The notes beneath the pieces are model-generated. The model had not been told where the DNA came from, made no database searches, and saw only the letters and a program-made list of their open reading frames with translations. This document shows, one piece after another, positions 11,901 through 22,111 of a stretch of 33,289 bases of DNA; positions within the stretch are counted from its first letter, which is position 1, and each line of letters starts with the position of its first letter. Source of the DNA: Hepatocystis sp. ex Piliocolobus tephrosceles (taxonomy: Eukaryota; Apicomplexa; Aconoidasida; Haemosporida; Plasmodiidae). The position numbers were made by a program, and so were the translations under genes. The DNA lies in NCBI GenBank assembly GCA_902459845.2, contig CABPSV020000077.1, positions 1 to 33,289 of the forward strand, written 5' to 3'.

Positions 11901-14002
11901 AGAATTATATCAGTGGATATAGTAATAATAATTTGGCAAAATATTATGAACGTAGAAAAGATACATTTTCAATTAAAAAAGCTTTACTAAACTATTTTAA
12001 AGATGTAAAGAGGTATTTATATAATATTCGAAATGAAAATATAGTAAATATATTATTACCTAGATATTATAGTAATACTGATGATTATAATCATAAGAAT
12101 TTTTTAACTATTCGATTTTTTACAATTGAAAAATCGGATAATAAACATTTAATTGCGTTAGATACTGAAACGGATTATGTATATATATATAAGATAAAAA
12201 AAAATGTATATTTAGATGATGATGCATTAGATGTAATACCAAATAATAAACATCAAGCAAATAAACACATGTTACAAATGTTTCAACCTTCGCAACGTAT
12301 GAAAAAAGAGACAAGATTAAAAGAGGAATGGAAAATATATAATGAATATATTTATGTAAATACAAAAAAGTTAAAAAGATATATTAAATATCATTTATTA
12401 TATATAATTAAAAATCATAAAAAATTGTTTTTTCCTTTACATGTGTATGTAATAAATGCCAAATCAAATGAGGATGAATATTTTTTATTTATAAAATGGG
12501 GAACAATAAAAAATTCATATATTTATTCATCTTATAGTTCGCTTAATCGAGTATCGAAAATGAAAGAGTACTTTAAGAAGATTGATGAAAGAATGTTACA
12601 AGTGTTAGAAAAACCAAAAGATATATTTTTATATAATATTAATGATAACAACAATGACAATATTCATTATAACACTATGAATTTTTATGACAACAATCCA
12701 TATATGTACAATAGTAGTACAACTGGTGCTAATAATATGAATTTTAATAATAGTAATAACAGGAGTTCATTTAATCCTTTGACTGGTAGAAATACGTATT
12801 TAGATAAAGACTATTTATCAGAACGAGGTGGTACTTATATGTCTCATAATGATAGAAATAAATTAAAAGGATATAAAGGTGATTATTTAAATATAAAAAA
12901 AGGTTTTAACAATCCGATACATACTGCTACTAGTACTAGTACTACTGCTGATAGTAATACTTTTACTACTAATGTTATGAATCCAAATGATGATTATTTA
13001 AATAAAACTCCAATCAAAAATATGTCTAGGAATTTTTATACTTCTCCTATAGGTGCTACTATAAATCCGAACATAGTAAATGATTCAACAATACCATATA
13101 ATTACAAACAAAATAGTAAATATGATAAAAATGAAATATATTACGATTATTATAACAACCTTCCAAGTAGTATTCATAGTAAGAATAATAATTATAATAG
13201 TAATAGAGATATAGGTAGAGATGTAGGTAGTAGAGGTTATTCTAATGATCCACACGATATTAAGAAACAAGGTGAAGAAAGTAAAATAGGAGGTTGGAAT
13301 TATTTGAAAAAATTAAACTTAACTGGTAAAAAGAATAATGATGATATATTAAATGATGCATATAGGACTAGTAAGTATACATATAATAATAAAACAGATA
13401 ATATTAAAATGGAACGTAAAACCGCACACACATATAATTTAGAAAATGATTTTATGTTAAGTGATATAAAAGGTGGTAGTAGTAGTAGTATTTATAATAT
13501 GTCTCCTCCACCTAGTAGTAGTATGAGATTTAATAGGTTACATGATGTATCGGATCATTCTAAAATAATAAACAATGAAAATATAAATATTAATGAACCT
13601 GTAAATATTAATGAACCTGTAAATATAAACGATTTATATTTGATAAATAATAATAATAATAATAATAGTCATACGAGACGTTACACTTCTAATGATACGA
13701 ATCGGTATGATTCTTTATTAAAAAATGATATATATAATTTTCGAAATCCAAATATTGATACGAATAATGAGAATAGTCATAGTAAATATATATACAGTAA
13801 TGACATATATAAAACAACGAACAATATTAATAATTTTACAAACAATTTAGATTATAAATCATATGATAAACTGGGTACTCTTTATAACAATAGAGATCGT
13901 CCGGACATAAATCAAATGTCTAATGAAAACCATTTGAGAAGTAGATATAGAAATTTAAATTTAAGTGATCGATATGATGATAGTACAAGTAAATATATAT
14001 AG
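8984..14002 (+). CDS. Large probable beta-propeller protein with disordered tail, possibly nucleoporin-like
   Basis: A single open frame of 1672 residues. I choose the ATG at 8984 (MNDYREEYDF), since the only in-frame upstream start-like codon is GTG at 8975. The N-terminal ~330 residues are charged and mixed; residues ~360-400 are Asn/Ser/Gly low complexity. Blade-like beta strands recur at ~440-500, ~630-760 (NFVLGYNTGKIEYIYG, then a strand reading IGFATNGFFCLILTT, and SYVIFNEKGCIYLYE) and ~1040-1070 (HLIALDTETDYVYIYKI). Spacing and strand pattern resemble the N-terminal propeller of Nup155/Nup133-type nucleoporins, which is inference only. Residues ~1205-1672 are polar, Asn/Ser/Tyr-rich and look disordered, with no alpha-solenoid of the kind those nucleoporins carry. 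In-frame repeats include YGxPYG-like units (~533-545), NIND/NINN units (~557-585) and NINEPV x2 (~1536-1547). It could equally be an unrelated WD40-like protein. Confidence 0.85.
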   Translation: MNDYREEYDFIQRIHKIEGNNNNNDYNTVYSDGNRIKKDDPLIGRDLYEKDLYLKSRYDKYDITLNGFDKDDKDLHLKRLKKENEKELRRKEYNLKRSNINELVKINEVVYYIHANRKNIYEYINNQSDLDNNYYQIEEKPVNITSNMIKNNEEYVYLNDNAYYKLKINKEDKDIEDDNNMNNYNNKIKIKYTLDENSNSIIEKIIDSDSYLFHLLHMFISMKNGMSNVFYILSKIFHFNFLDYAYIKNYSLNDYMNINMKEYLRCLKKEEEPKMITNDFLLRRQYMTPYFVHNCVDCNYNTNDNGIIILSSILPFIHSFDYDYKLKEIRRKEEELENILYNEKSKKSGAVRVLECMKKAKGFVTSKIISNNNNNNNSSSNNFTANNGGITTGDNINTTAKSGNTRSSNNHEYSEFLQKFENSINEEGELIQDILFAGKAQMIFINFKQLENNFNNVIGNIEIKNDKVQVSNLILGYEKREHIRYTDILISNILKNIKKKYPDNIINDCNPKQFLYGDDNDDDRLKKYLHENIPYGASYGTPYGAPYAKIVGNEPYNSNINDNINDNININNNINNNINNNINNNNTSGRDIFIDDRGNINKKEIYKDTDFKEYIYNSPFHLMKGGNNNNNEYVTCVCFDNNSNDCNLINNFVLGYNTGKIEYIYGKIVYSNISHCDLLIDYYSKRNKKYSYELSKRLYVNGSVIKIGFATNGFFCLILTTKALYICNFFYFAIHEIKSISYNNVLFVNFLWINNNSYVIFNEKGCIYLYEKNLKNDGSNSFLLTKTFYINQPIYFNSICEYHLYSNCIYLYTGEIEKVKTKNNSNIGFFCLKKKKFNKKSKMSEYFYKYNCNFIIIELNTEITKIIESDKYHDNIFNSIYKDNMTDIETSMKQIKMLEHLLESDNNNSSNNNNNNNNVITSNNNNNVEQDELSLESMFHMNIKTFNNHISTINDANNRLFMYGDDNADSINENYISGYSNNNLAKYYERRKDTFSIKKALLNYFKDVKRYLYNIRNENIVNILLPRYYSNTDDYNHKNFLTIRFFTIEKSDNKHLIALDTETDYVYIYKIKKNVYLDDDALDVIPNNKHQANKHMLQMFQPSQRMKKETRLKEEWKIYNEYIYVNTKKLKRYIKYHLLYIIKNHKKLFFPLHVYVINAKSNEDEYFLFIKWGTIKNSYIYSSYSSLNRVSKMKEYFKKIDERMLQVLEKPKDIFLYNINDNNNDNIHYNTMNFYDNNPYMYNSSTTGANNMNFNNSNNRSSFNPLTGRNTYLDKDYLSERGGTYMSHNDRNKLKGYKGDYLNIKKGFNNPIHTATSTSTTADSNTFTTNVMNPNDDYLNKTPIKNMSRNFYTSPIGATINPNIVNDSTIPYNYKQNSKYDKNEIYYDYYNNLPSSIHSKNNNYNSNRDIGRDVGSRGYSNDPHDIKKQGEESKIGGWNYLKKLNLTGKKNNDDILNDAYRTSKYTYNNKTDNIKMERKTAHTYNLENDFMLSDIKGGSSSSIYNMSPPPSSSMRFNRLHDVSDHSKIINNENININEPVNINEPVNINDLYLINNNNNNNSHTRRYTSNDTNRYDSLLKNDIYNFRNPNIDTNNENSHSKYIYSNDIYKTTNNINNFTNNLDYKSYDKLGTLYNNRDRPDINQMSNENHLRSRYRNLNLSDRYDDSTSKYI
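10585..10740 (+). repeat. Short in-frame 12-bp repeats (YGxx and NINx units)
   Basis: Inside the large protein gene, three 12-bp units read TATGGTGCCTCC-like (YGAS, YGTP, YGAP). They are followed by AACATTAACGAC-like 12-bp units (NIND, then NINN). The first block is clearly more GC-rich than its neighbours. Both keep the reading frame and are probably polymorphic in length. Confidence 0.8.
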
Positions 14003-14030
14003 AGAATGTATATATGCACACGCACATATT

Positions 14031-14067
<37 letters not shown>

Positions 14068-14151
14068 TTAGTTGTAGGTTTCCATTTGTATGGAACTGCA
14101 AGAGCTTATATTTTTTTATTGTTCAATTATAATGTGTTTTGTTTGTGTTTG

Positions 14152-14199
14152 TTTTTTTTTTTCTTTCCTCTTCTTTCCTCTTCTTTTCTTTTCTTTTCT

Positions 14200-14246
<47 letters not shown>
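14152..14246. repeat. Polypyrimidine tract, ~95 bp
   Basis: Only T and C occur from 14152 to 14199 (TTCTTTCCTC-type units repeated, then TTCTTTTC units), with one G at 14200 followed by 46 T to 14246. Homopurine/homopyrimidine tracts of this kind can form triplex (H-DNA) structures and often mark indel-prone sites. Confidence 0.85.
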
Positions 14247-14249
<3 letters not shown>

Positions 14250-14350
14250 ATATATATAATACCTTTTTTGCTATATATTAATATATATGCAAAACTCAAA
14301 AATTTTATTATAATGTGTTGCATTGTTTGTTCATTCTTATATGTGCGTAT

Positions 14351-14480
14351 GTAGGCTTATGTAGGCGTATGTAGGCTTATGTAGGCTTATGTAGGCTTAT
14401 GTAGGCTTATGTAGGCTTATGTAGGCTTATGTAGGCTTATGTAGGCTTATGTAGGCTTATGTAGGCTTATGTTGGCTTAT
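14351..14480. repeat. 10-bp minisatellite GTAGGCTTAT, 13 copies
   Basis: Thirteen consecutive 10-bp units. Unit 2 is GTAGGCGTAT and unit 13 is GTTGGCTTAT; the rest are identical. At 40% G+C it stands out from the surrounding ~90% A+T DNA. It lies about 350 bp past the stop of the plus-strand gene. Confidence 0.96.
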
Positions 14481-14612
14481 GTGTATATATATATACATGT
14501 ATAATATAGGTACATGTATATATACATGCATACATATATACGTACATATACACATACATACATACAACCATATATATATATATACATACACACAACCATA
14601 CGTACGCATATT

Positions 14613-14652
<40 letters not shown>

Positions 14653-14726
14653 TCTCCTTTCCCCCATTACATGAGTTCATATTATTATAATTTTTAAAAA
14701 AAAATGTTAAATTGTTTTTCCTTTTC

Positions 14727-14762
<36 letters not shown>

Positions 14763-15327
14763 TAATAAATAAAATATATTAATATAGTTACTTTTTATTT
14801 TTAATAATATGTATCAAATGAAAAAACACATGTTATATCCTAAAAAAAAAAAATAAAAGTTTTATATTTTTTTTGTCAACATTTAAAAAAAAAAAAAAAA
14901 AAAAAAACGAATAAAAAAGCTTTATGTTTTTAACATCAAAAAAAAAAAAAAAAAAAAATACAAAGTAGTTTTGTACGTTGTTGGTATACACGTACTTAAC
15001 TGCGTAAACTTCCACAATTTTTAGTTTAACAAGATAACATGTTTACAAATATATGCGCACATATCATCGCAATGATTAAGATTAAATGAAAATATTTTAA
15101 TGTTTTAATTTTTTTTCTTTATTTTAACCATGTATTACATTAAAAATGTTATAGTTAGTTTTTAATTATATATATTTTTTTCTTTTATAATTAGGATACG
15201 TTCATAATCCACAAAAAATAAAAAGTAAATATGAAAATACATTTTTACTTTTGTATCATACAACCTTTTGAATTAATATAAATTGAAGATAAAATGTAAA
15301 AAAAAATATATATGAAAAATAAATTAA

Positions 15328-15358
<31 letters not shown>

Positions 15359-15402
15359 AATGAAATACAATAAAAATATATTTATGTTTTTATTTGTTTG
15401 TG

Positions 15403-15434
<32 letters not shown>

Positions 15435-15902
15435 ATAATGTATATTTGTACGTAAATAATTTGCCATTTTACTGAATACTTTTTCCATTAGTAATTTTAA
15501 TACCAATATATTACGACTACATATATATTTCAATACAAGGTTTTCGTTTATTTATATTTGCTACATATATAAATAATTATATATATATATATATAAATGC
15601 GTTAAACGTAACTTGTGTATAATATTTCTGAAGCATAACTTGATATATTATTTTTTTGTCATTTTACTTAACTTTATTTAACTTCTTTGAATTATAATGT
15701 AATATTCTTTATTTTATATTTATTAGGATTACACCAATTTAAGAATATGTAAGAGTAGTATTCTTATTAAGGTTTATATATATATTTTTTTTTCACTCCT
15801 TTCTCTGTTTGGCTCTATTTCATTCGATTATATTTTGTTTTATTTTTATTTTCAAATGTATTATTCTAGTAATATAACCGATTTTTATAATTTGTTATTA
15901 AT

Positions 15903-17131
15903 TTATTTTTTTTTTTTGGAACTGTCTTGTACGGATTTACGACCAAATAATTTACTAAGAAGAAAGCAAGTAATAAAACCGCAACCAAAAGATATTGAAC
16001 TGATTAAAATTAAAGATGGGAAAGCATATTTGTATATTCTGTCAATATTTGTAAGTGCTTCATTTATCATGTCTTTGACAATGTCAGTAATAGTAAGAGG
16101 TTTAGGTGGTTCAACTGCTTTCGTTGTTTTGTATGTTTCCATTACGAAGTTTTTAAAAGCTTCTAAAGATCTATCATTATTTTTGTATTCATATAATTTA
16201 CCATTTTTAAAAAATAATAATGTTGGAAAACCTTCTATTTTAAATCTTTTTCTAGTTTGGGCATTTGTAGTAGCATCAATTTTAGCTATGTTTACTTGTC
16301 CTTTAAGTTCTGAAGCCAATTGTGCCCAAACTTTACTAATGGCTTTACAGTGTGTACACCAGGGTGCGTAAAATTTAATGAACCATGATCCTGTGAACGG
16401 TAAAAAAAAATACAAAAAACAAAATAAATAATAAGTAAATGGATGCAACAAAATATATGTATATACATATGTACATATATATATATATATATAAAAGGAT
16501 CAACCGAATAAATAAATAGATAGTTGAATAAAACATAATATAATAATAGAAAGCTTGTATATGAAAGCATAAATAATTAAATAAAGATATAAATAAACTA
16601 CAAAATCGTTGAATGTTGTGTAGTTTCTGATTTTATGTAACATATTGAGTAAAAAAAAAAAAAAATAAAAAAATAAAAATAAACGAAGAATAAACGAAAA
16701 ATAAAAGAAGAATAAAAGAAGAATGAACGAAACATAAACGAAGAATGAACAAAACATAAACGATGAATAAACAAAAAAAAAACGAAAAATAAAAGAAAAA
16801 TAAACGATTAGTAAACAAAAAATAAACGATGAATAAACAAAAAATAAACGAAAAATAAAAGAAAAATATCGTATAATTACATACATATGCATATACATAA
16901 TATATATACTGATTTATATTATAAATAAAACAACATGAACCAAATGAAATTGCATAAGAAATAATAGAAAATAAATTAACAAAAGTAATAATAACCTGAT
17001 GTATTTCCTGTTGACATTTGAGTCAAGTTTTCAAAATTTGCATCAGTTAACTCAATCACATCTTGGGTAAAGCAATAATTAAAAAATGTTAAAAAAAAAA
17101 GTAACACAAAAGATCTTAAAATTATTGCCAT
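15903..17131 (-). CDS. Membrane-anchored thioredoxin/PDI-type oxidoreductase, ER (2 exons)
   Basis: Exons 16996-17131 and 15903-16390 join across a 605-bp GT-AG intron into 207 residues; the junction codon (G46) keeps frame. The N terminus (MAIILRSFVLLFFLTFF) is a clear signal peptide, cut near residue 22. One thioredoxin fold follows: FYAPWCTHC with redox cysteines C57 and C60, KIDATTN, and the cis-proline loop GFPT (P101). After an acidic/helical linker, a membrane span lies at about 168-190, and the tail ends SSKKKK. This is the type I layout of TMX-like PDIs: redox domain in the ER lumen, lysine-rich tail in the cytosol, where lysines at -3 and -4 fit a COPI dilysine retrieval signal. The active site is CTHC rather than the usual PDI CGHC. 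Family-level function is thiol-disulfide exchange in secretory folding. The terminal lysines come from an A12 run, so a one-base indel would change the tail. Confidence 0.94.
16391..16995 (-). other. Intron of the PDI-type gene, containing an 11-12 bp degenerate repeat
   Basis: The donor is CAG/GTTATT at 16995 and the acceptor TTCACAG ends at 16391. At 605 bp it is longer than most introns in this window. From about 16680 to 16868 the plus strand shows degenerate units such as AATAAACGAAGA, AATAAAAGAAGA and AATAAACGATGA. Minus-strand frames across it (Phe/Ser/Leu/Val-rich) are repeat translations, not a gene. Confidence 0.85.
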
Positions 17132-17861
17132 TTTTCAAATATGTTTATAATGTAATACAATTTAAAAAAAAAAAATTTATATATATATATATATTTTCAA
17201 ATGTTTTTATTTCCAAATAAAAGTTTACTAAAATATATTAATTATTTGTATATATATTTTACAAATAATCAACACAGCTTTATGAAAAAATTAAAAAGAT
17301 TTTTTTTTTTCATGCATTTATTTGAGTTATATACATATATACATATATTTTATAATTCTTTGTCTTACATATTGTTACTATTTACATGAAAATTGTGAAT
17401 ATTTATATATACATATATATAATATTTGTTTATTATGGCATTGTAAAGTGGTTGTATATATATTCAAGTCATATACGCCTTTTGTAGTTTATTTACGATT
17501 TTTACTACTTTTTTATTATTTTTTTTTAATAAAACAATTATTTATTTTGGAAAAAGCTGTTATCTTCACAACTACAAATGTTATGCAATAATTAGAAATC
17601 AGGCATAATAATTATTTAAACAAAAATAAGAAAATTAATTTTTTTTTTATTTTTTTATTTAAACATTAAGCTTCCTTTTTTTCTTAACATAAAAAACAAA
17701 AGTGATCGTTTATAAAAATATTGTATAAATATATATGCATGTATATGTATAATATGAATTTATATGCACGTGTACATAAATATATATACATACATAGTGT
17801 ATGCTTAAATGCCTATGTGGATGATTATGCTTACATACATAAATATGTACAAAAGGTACAA

Positions 17862-17896
<35 letters not shown>

Positions 17897-18357
17897 TATG
17901 TTTATATACATATATACATGTTTTTTTTGTTAGTAATATGTTTTTTAAATAAATGAAAAAAAAACTATTTTTCTTTAGTAAAAAATAAAACAAAAGTAAA
18001 ATGAAAAATAAAATAAAAAAAAAGGCGTGATATAACCTGTATGGATGGTTGGAATAATTTAAAAAAAAAAAAAAAAAAAAAAATTAAAACATTATAATAT
18101 ATATGTAAAAAACTACGTTAAAAAAAAAGCTATATTGTTTTACTGAAAAAAGAATTATAAAAAGTAGCATTTTGCATACAAATAAAAGGATTAAGTAAAA
18201 GATTAAAAAATTGAAAAAAAGAAAAATTGATCAATTTTTTTTATTAATATACTTTTCATAATATATATAATACTTAATTATTGTGAGCTTTTTTTTTTGT
18301 GTTTTTAAAGTTAAAATATATTTATAAAATGTTGAAATTATAATATTATTTCACTAA
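17132..18357. other. Intergenic region between PDI-type gene and CDPK-like gene
   Basis: 5' flank of the PDI-type gene and 3' flank of the CDPK-like gene, both minus-strand. It contains (TA)n at about 17176-17193 and 17880-17899, poly(dA) runs (17863-17880, 18061-18083) and several short A-runs. I see no coding region or RNA gene. Confidence 0.65.
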
Positions 18358-18461
18358 TTATTTGCTAATATAGCCATAGAATTCTTCAAATGCTTAAAAT
18401 TAAAAATATAAAAAAAATATATACGCGTATGTGTATGATTATATGTATGCTTATGTGTGTA

Positions 18462-18508
<47 letters not shown>

Positions 18509-19111
18509 TTTGTTTATGTGTATGCTTATATGTGTGCATATTTAATAAATACAAAACAACACAAATTTATAAAAAATAAATATTCTTTATATACATGTTG
18601 GCAAAAAAAAAAAAAATAAAATAAAATAATAAGTGTTATGTTAATGCAAATGTCAAACTGAAAGCAATAAAAAAGAACTAATCTAAAATAAACTAATTAG
18701 TTAAACAAAAAAGAATATATATATCATATAACAGTTAACAAAAATATAAAATTTATATATATATATATATATATAATTTTTAAAGTGCATTATGAAGCCT
18801 TACTAAATTTTTTTTTGTTGATGAAGCTAGTTTCATTTTTTACTTTAATTTTATAAAGTTTATATAGTTTTTTTTTTGTTATTATGCCTAAAAAGCAAAT
18901 AATAATTTACATATACAAAAACATAAGAACATATATATATATATACTCAGGTTTATCTACATAATATTTATGAATATGTCTTTAAATCACGTAAATAAGA
19001 AACTATACATAATGCATTTTACCTTCATTATCGTAATCAACTTTTTTAAAAAATTTTAATGCCATTTTCTTTTCAATTTTAATAAATTTATTTAAAAGAC
19101 AAGCTATAACA

Positions 19112-19142
<31 letters not shown>

Positions 19143-20777
19143 GATTTATTATTATTATCGTATAAAATAATAAATGTAATAATTTTTTAAAGTATATACA
19201 GACAAATAATAAAAAAGAAGTTTATTTTTTACTGCTAAACTCTATGTGACCAATATTTAAAATATCTAATCCGTCAAACGATTCTTTTATCTAACATGAA
19301 AAATTAAAAACAATAAACGTTGGATTCGAGGAGTTTGACAAAAATAAATGAATAAATAAAATTAATGAATAAAATAATTAAAAAAATAAATGGATAAATG
19401 GATGAGTAAATAAATAAACAAAATAGATCAACAATTTTTACATTGGCATCCATCAGACCTAGTTTCATCATGGTTGCAAAATATTGTGTATATTTTATTA
19501 ACCCTTCTTCCGTTATATCAAAATAAAAAAACAAAGAAGTGTATTCTGTAAAAAAAAAAAAAAAATAAAACAAATGTGATTACAAAAATGTGTTTAAATA
19601 CAATATGAACATTTTTTTTGTTTGTGTTACGATAATAATATATAAAATAAAGATATTTTTTTATTAATTGGTAAAATATATATATATATATATATATATG
19701 GTTATTTTCATATTTATACAGTATGATTTGTTAATATTTAGAATTCTTTTCGTCCTACTATATATATCTTCTTTCACTAAAAACTTAGAAATGTTATTAA
19801 GTATATATCTTTTAAAGATATTTACTCTCCAGAAGTTATAAATACTAAAAACAAATTTACATTATTTTGGAAGCATGTAAAATTAAAAATGACAAAATGA
19901 CACATAAATATATGTGTAAATTAATGCATATATATATTAACGTGTAAATTAATGCATACATATATAAAAACTATATATATATATATATATTAAAATCCAT
20001 TCATTTACCTTTGTAGTACATCATAATTTATATATACAGTTTGATTCACATTTTCTTTAAACCAGTCCTTTTAAAGAAAAAAAAAAAAAAAATAATAATA
20101 AAACATATAATTAATAATTAACTTTGTTTTTTTATCATTTTTAACATTTGAATAGAATTAGAAATAGTAAATTAATAGATAAAAATAAAAAGAGGTTTTA
20201 TTATTTGGTTACGTGATATAGTGCTTCTTTAGTGGTTATCATAGAACTGTTAAAAAAAAAAATTGCAAATTAATATGTATATATATTAAGCGATGTGTAA
20301 ATATATATATGTATATACTTATATATATATAACCTTGAACCATTTAGTAAAATTGTTTTCAAAAAGTGTTGTCCCTTTTTTGATACACTTTCCCATCTAT
20401 TAAAATGTTAAAAAAAATTAACGTTTAAACAATGTAAAGCAATCAAGAAAAAATGTAAAATGCTGAAAACAGTAGATCAACACAAGATTAAAATAAATGC
20501 AGAACAATACAAATATTTCTTTTTTTTTTTTTTTTGCAACGTATTACAAATTAAAAAAAAAAAAAAAAAAAGAGGACTAACAATTTGGAAGGGGATGAAA
20601 AAATCTCTTCTTTATTGTTCATATATAAATTTGGATATTTCCCAAATATTAAAAAATACACTATAAAAATATATTAAAAATAATAACTGATTATATAAGT
20701 TTTAATATTATTAATTAATGATATATTAATGACAAACTTGTAAGAAGTATTTAAAATAATGAAAAAAAAAAAATAGA

Positions 20778-20819
<42 letters not shown>

Positions 20820-22060
20820 ATATTATCACTTATAATTCCAATGCTGTACACATTTTGTCTTCTCATAGTTTTGTGTGCTGAATATAGAAAAAAACAAAAA
20901 TTACATATATTAATGCATCAAAATAATATATATATATATATATATACATATGTATAGATACATAATTATATAAGAAGGAAATATAACATTTTGAAGAATT
21001 TAATATAATCTTATGAATGTCTTCTAATTTAATCATGAGTTCGTTGTTAATAGATTTAATCAGGAAGCTTTGAAGATGTAGGTTCCTAAAATATCGTTTT
21101 TTTTTATAAATAACGTTAAAGTATTTTATTGTATATATATATGTACATATGTATTGGCTTATTTATATGAATGTATATATGTTTTTATTTATTGTTAATG
21201 GTAGGTTTTATGTTAATAACTTGTGTACTAAATTTTTTGAGTGTAAATAATTGACAGTAAGTATAATCTGTAAGAATAATAAATAAATAAATGGGTATGT
21301 ATAACGAAAAATTAAAAAATATATGTAATATAAAACAAAGCAAAGTTGTGTATAAAACATATATACATACGCTTTGTTAAATTTTATGTATCGTACATTA
21401 ATATCACATGTAACAATATGTTTCAACACACAATCACAGTTTTATAGTATTTTATTATTTATATTTTTTCTTTATATTATTGATTAACCTGGTATATTAT
21501 GTTCTTAATTGTACTTTCATCGTACTGAGTATTATATACTTTGGATGTGTATAAATTTGTTTCTACAAAATAAATTAAAAAGGAAGATAGACAAATACAT
21601 ACATATGTAAAAATAAATACATATAATAAAAAAAATGTAAAGGAAAAAATAAAATATATGTAAAAATCAAATGTTCTAAAAAATTAACATAATTGCGAAC
21701 TATTGATTTATTGATTTATTAAAAAAAAAAAAAAAAAAAAATACCAGAGAAGAACTCAAATACGGTAATTGAAGATGATGCATATTCACAGTAATGAATT
21801 AACTTAAGAATATATGGGTGGTCTAATGATGAAATTATAAATTTGTTATTATCTACATTGGGACTTCTGTTTTTAACTATAACTTTGTATTTGTAACCAT
21901 CAATACTATTATAACTGTAAAATATTTTTTTAACATTATTTTCTTTTACTATACAAATAGGAACATGATCTTTTAACACACACGTCTGTGTTTCCAGACA
22001 AAACGAGTTTAAAAAGTTATACGTATTATTGATATTATCGGCAACGTTTTTAGCGTTCAT
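18358..22060 (-). CDS. CDPK-like pseudokinase with degenerate EF-hands (15 exons)
   Basis: I rebuilt 15 exons (minus strand): 21745-22060, 21489-21562, 21221-21267, 20988-21085, 20830-20877, 20582-20660, 20334-20396, 20213-20246, 20009-20067, 19759-19844, 19442-19545, 19233-19290, 19023-19112, 18804-18887 and 18358-18392. They give 424 residues with every phase consistent. Kinase landmarks run in CDPK order: VIVK (K63), SLDHPYILKLI (78-88), YLHSKNLVHK (137-146), NVYSIGII for DVWSIGVI (187-194), W222 plus a helix, and TTKEALYHDWF ending the C-lobe (~247-256). A junction helix and four EF-hand-like units follow (loops from D311, D345, D381 and about 402-413). HRD is HKN (145-147), DFG is DIH (168-170), the alphaC Glu is absent, the activation segment lacks APE, and no Gly-rich loop is seen. 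EF loops lack the position-12 Glu, or the early ligands in the fourth. So kinase activity and normal Ca2+ binding are unlikely. Donors are mostly weak (GTTATT, GTTATA, GTGATA), so single boundaries could shift, but the motif losses do not depend on them. Confidence 0.85.
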
Positions 22061-22111
22061 TTTTAATTTTTAGTTTATTATATGTTTAAAAAACTTTTGT
22101 CATATTTTTTA

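Larger units (their letters stand above)
14003..15902. other. Intergenic region between convergent genes
   Basis: 3' flanks of the large plus-strand gene and of the minus-strand PDI-like gene. It holds (TA)n (14034-14064, 14572-14580, 14619-14648, 15333-15358), the polypyrimidine tract and 10-bp minisatellite listed separately, poly(dT) at 14730-14753 and poly(dA) at 14885-14907, 14938-14958 and 15402-15433. No coding region is supported; open frames here are repeat translations. Confidence 0.7.

Noticed and set aside
14467..14697. Tyr/Ile-rich frames around the (TA)n and GTAGGCTTAT arrays
   Set aside because: They are translations of dinucleotide and 10-bp repeats, open on both strands and without any domain-like composition.
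15835..16371. 178-codon plus-strand frame opposite the PDI-type gene
   Set aside because: It is the antisense of exon 2. The minus strand encodes a complete thioredoxin fold with WCTHC and a signal-peptide exon, so the plus frame is a shadow.
21208..21429. 73-codon minus-strand frame containing YLHSKNLVHK as a stand-alone gene
   Set aside because: Only the last ~16 codons are real coding sequence. They form exon 3 of the CDPK-like gene after an acceptor at 21268; the upstream part is intron.
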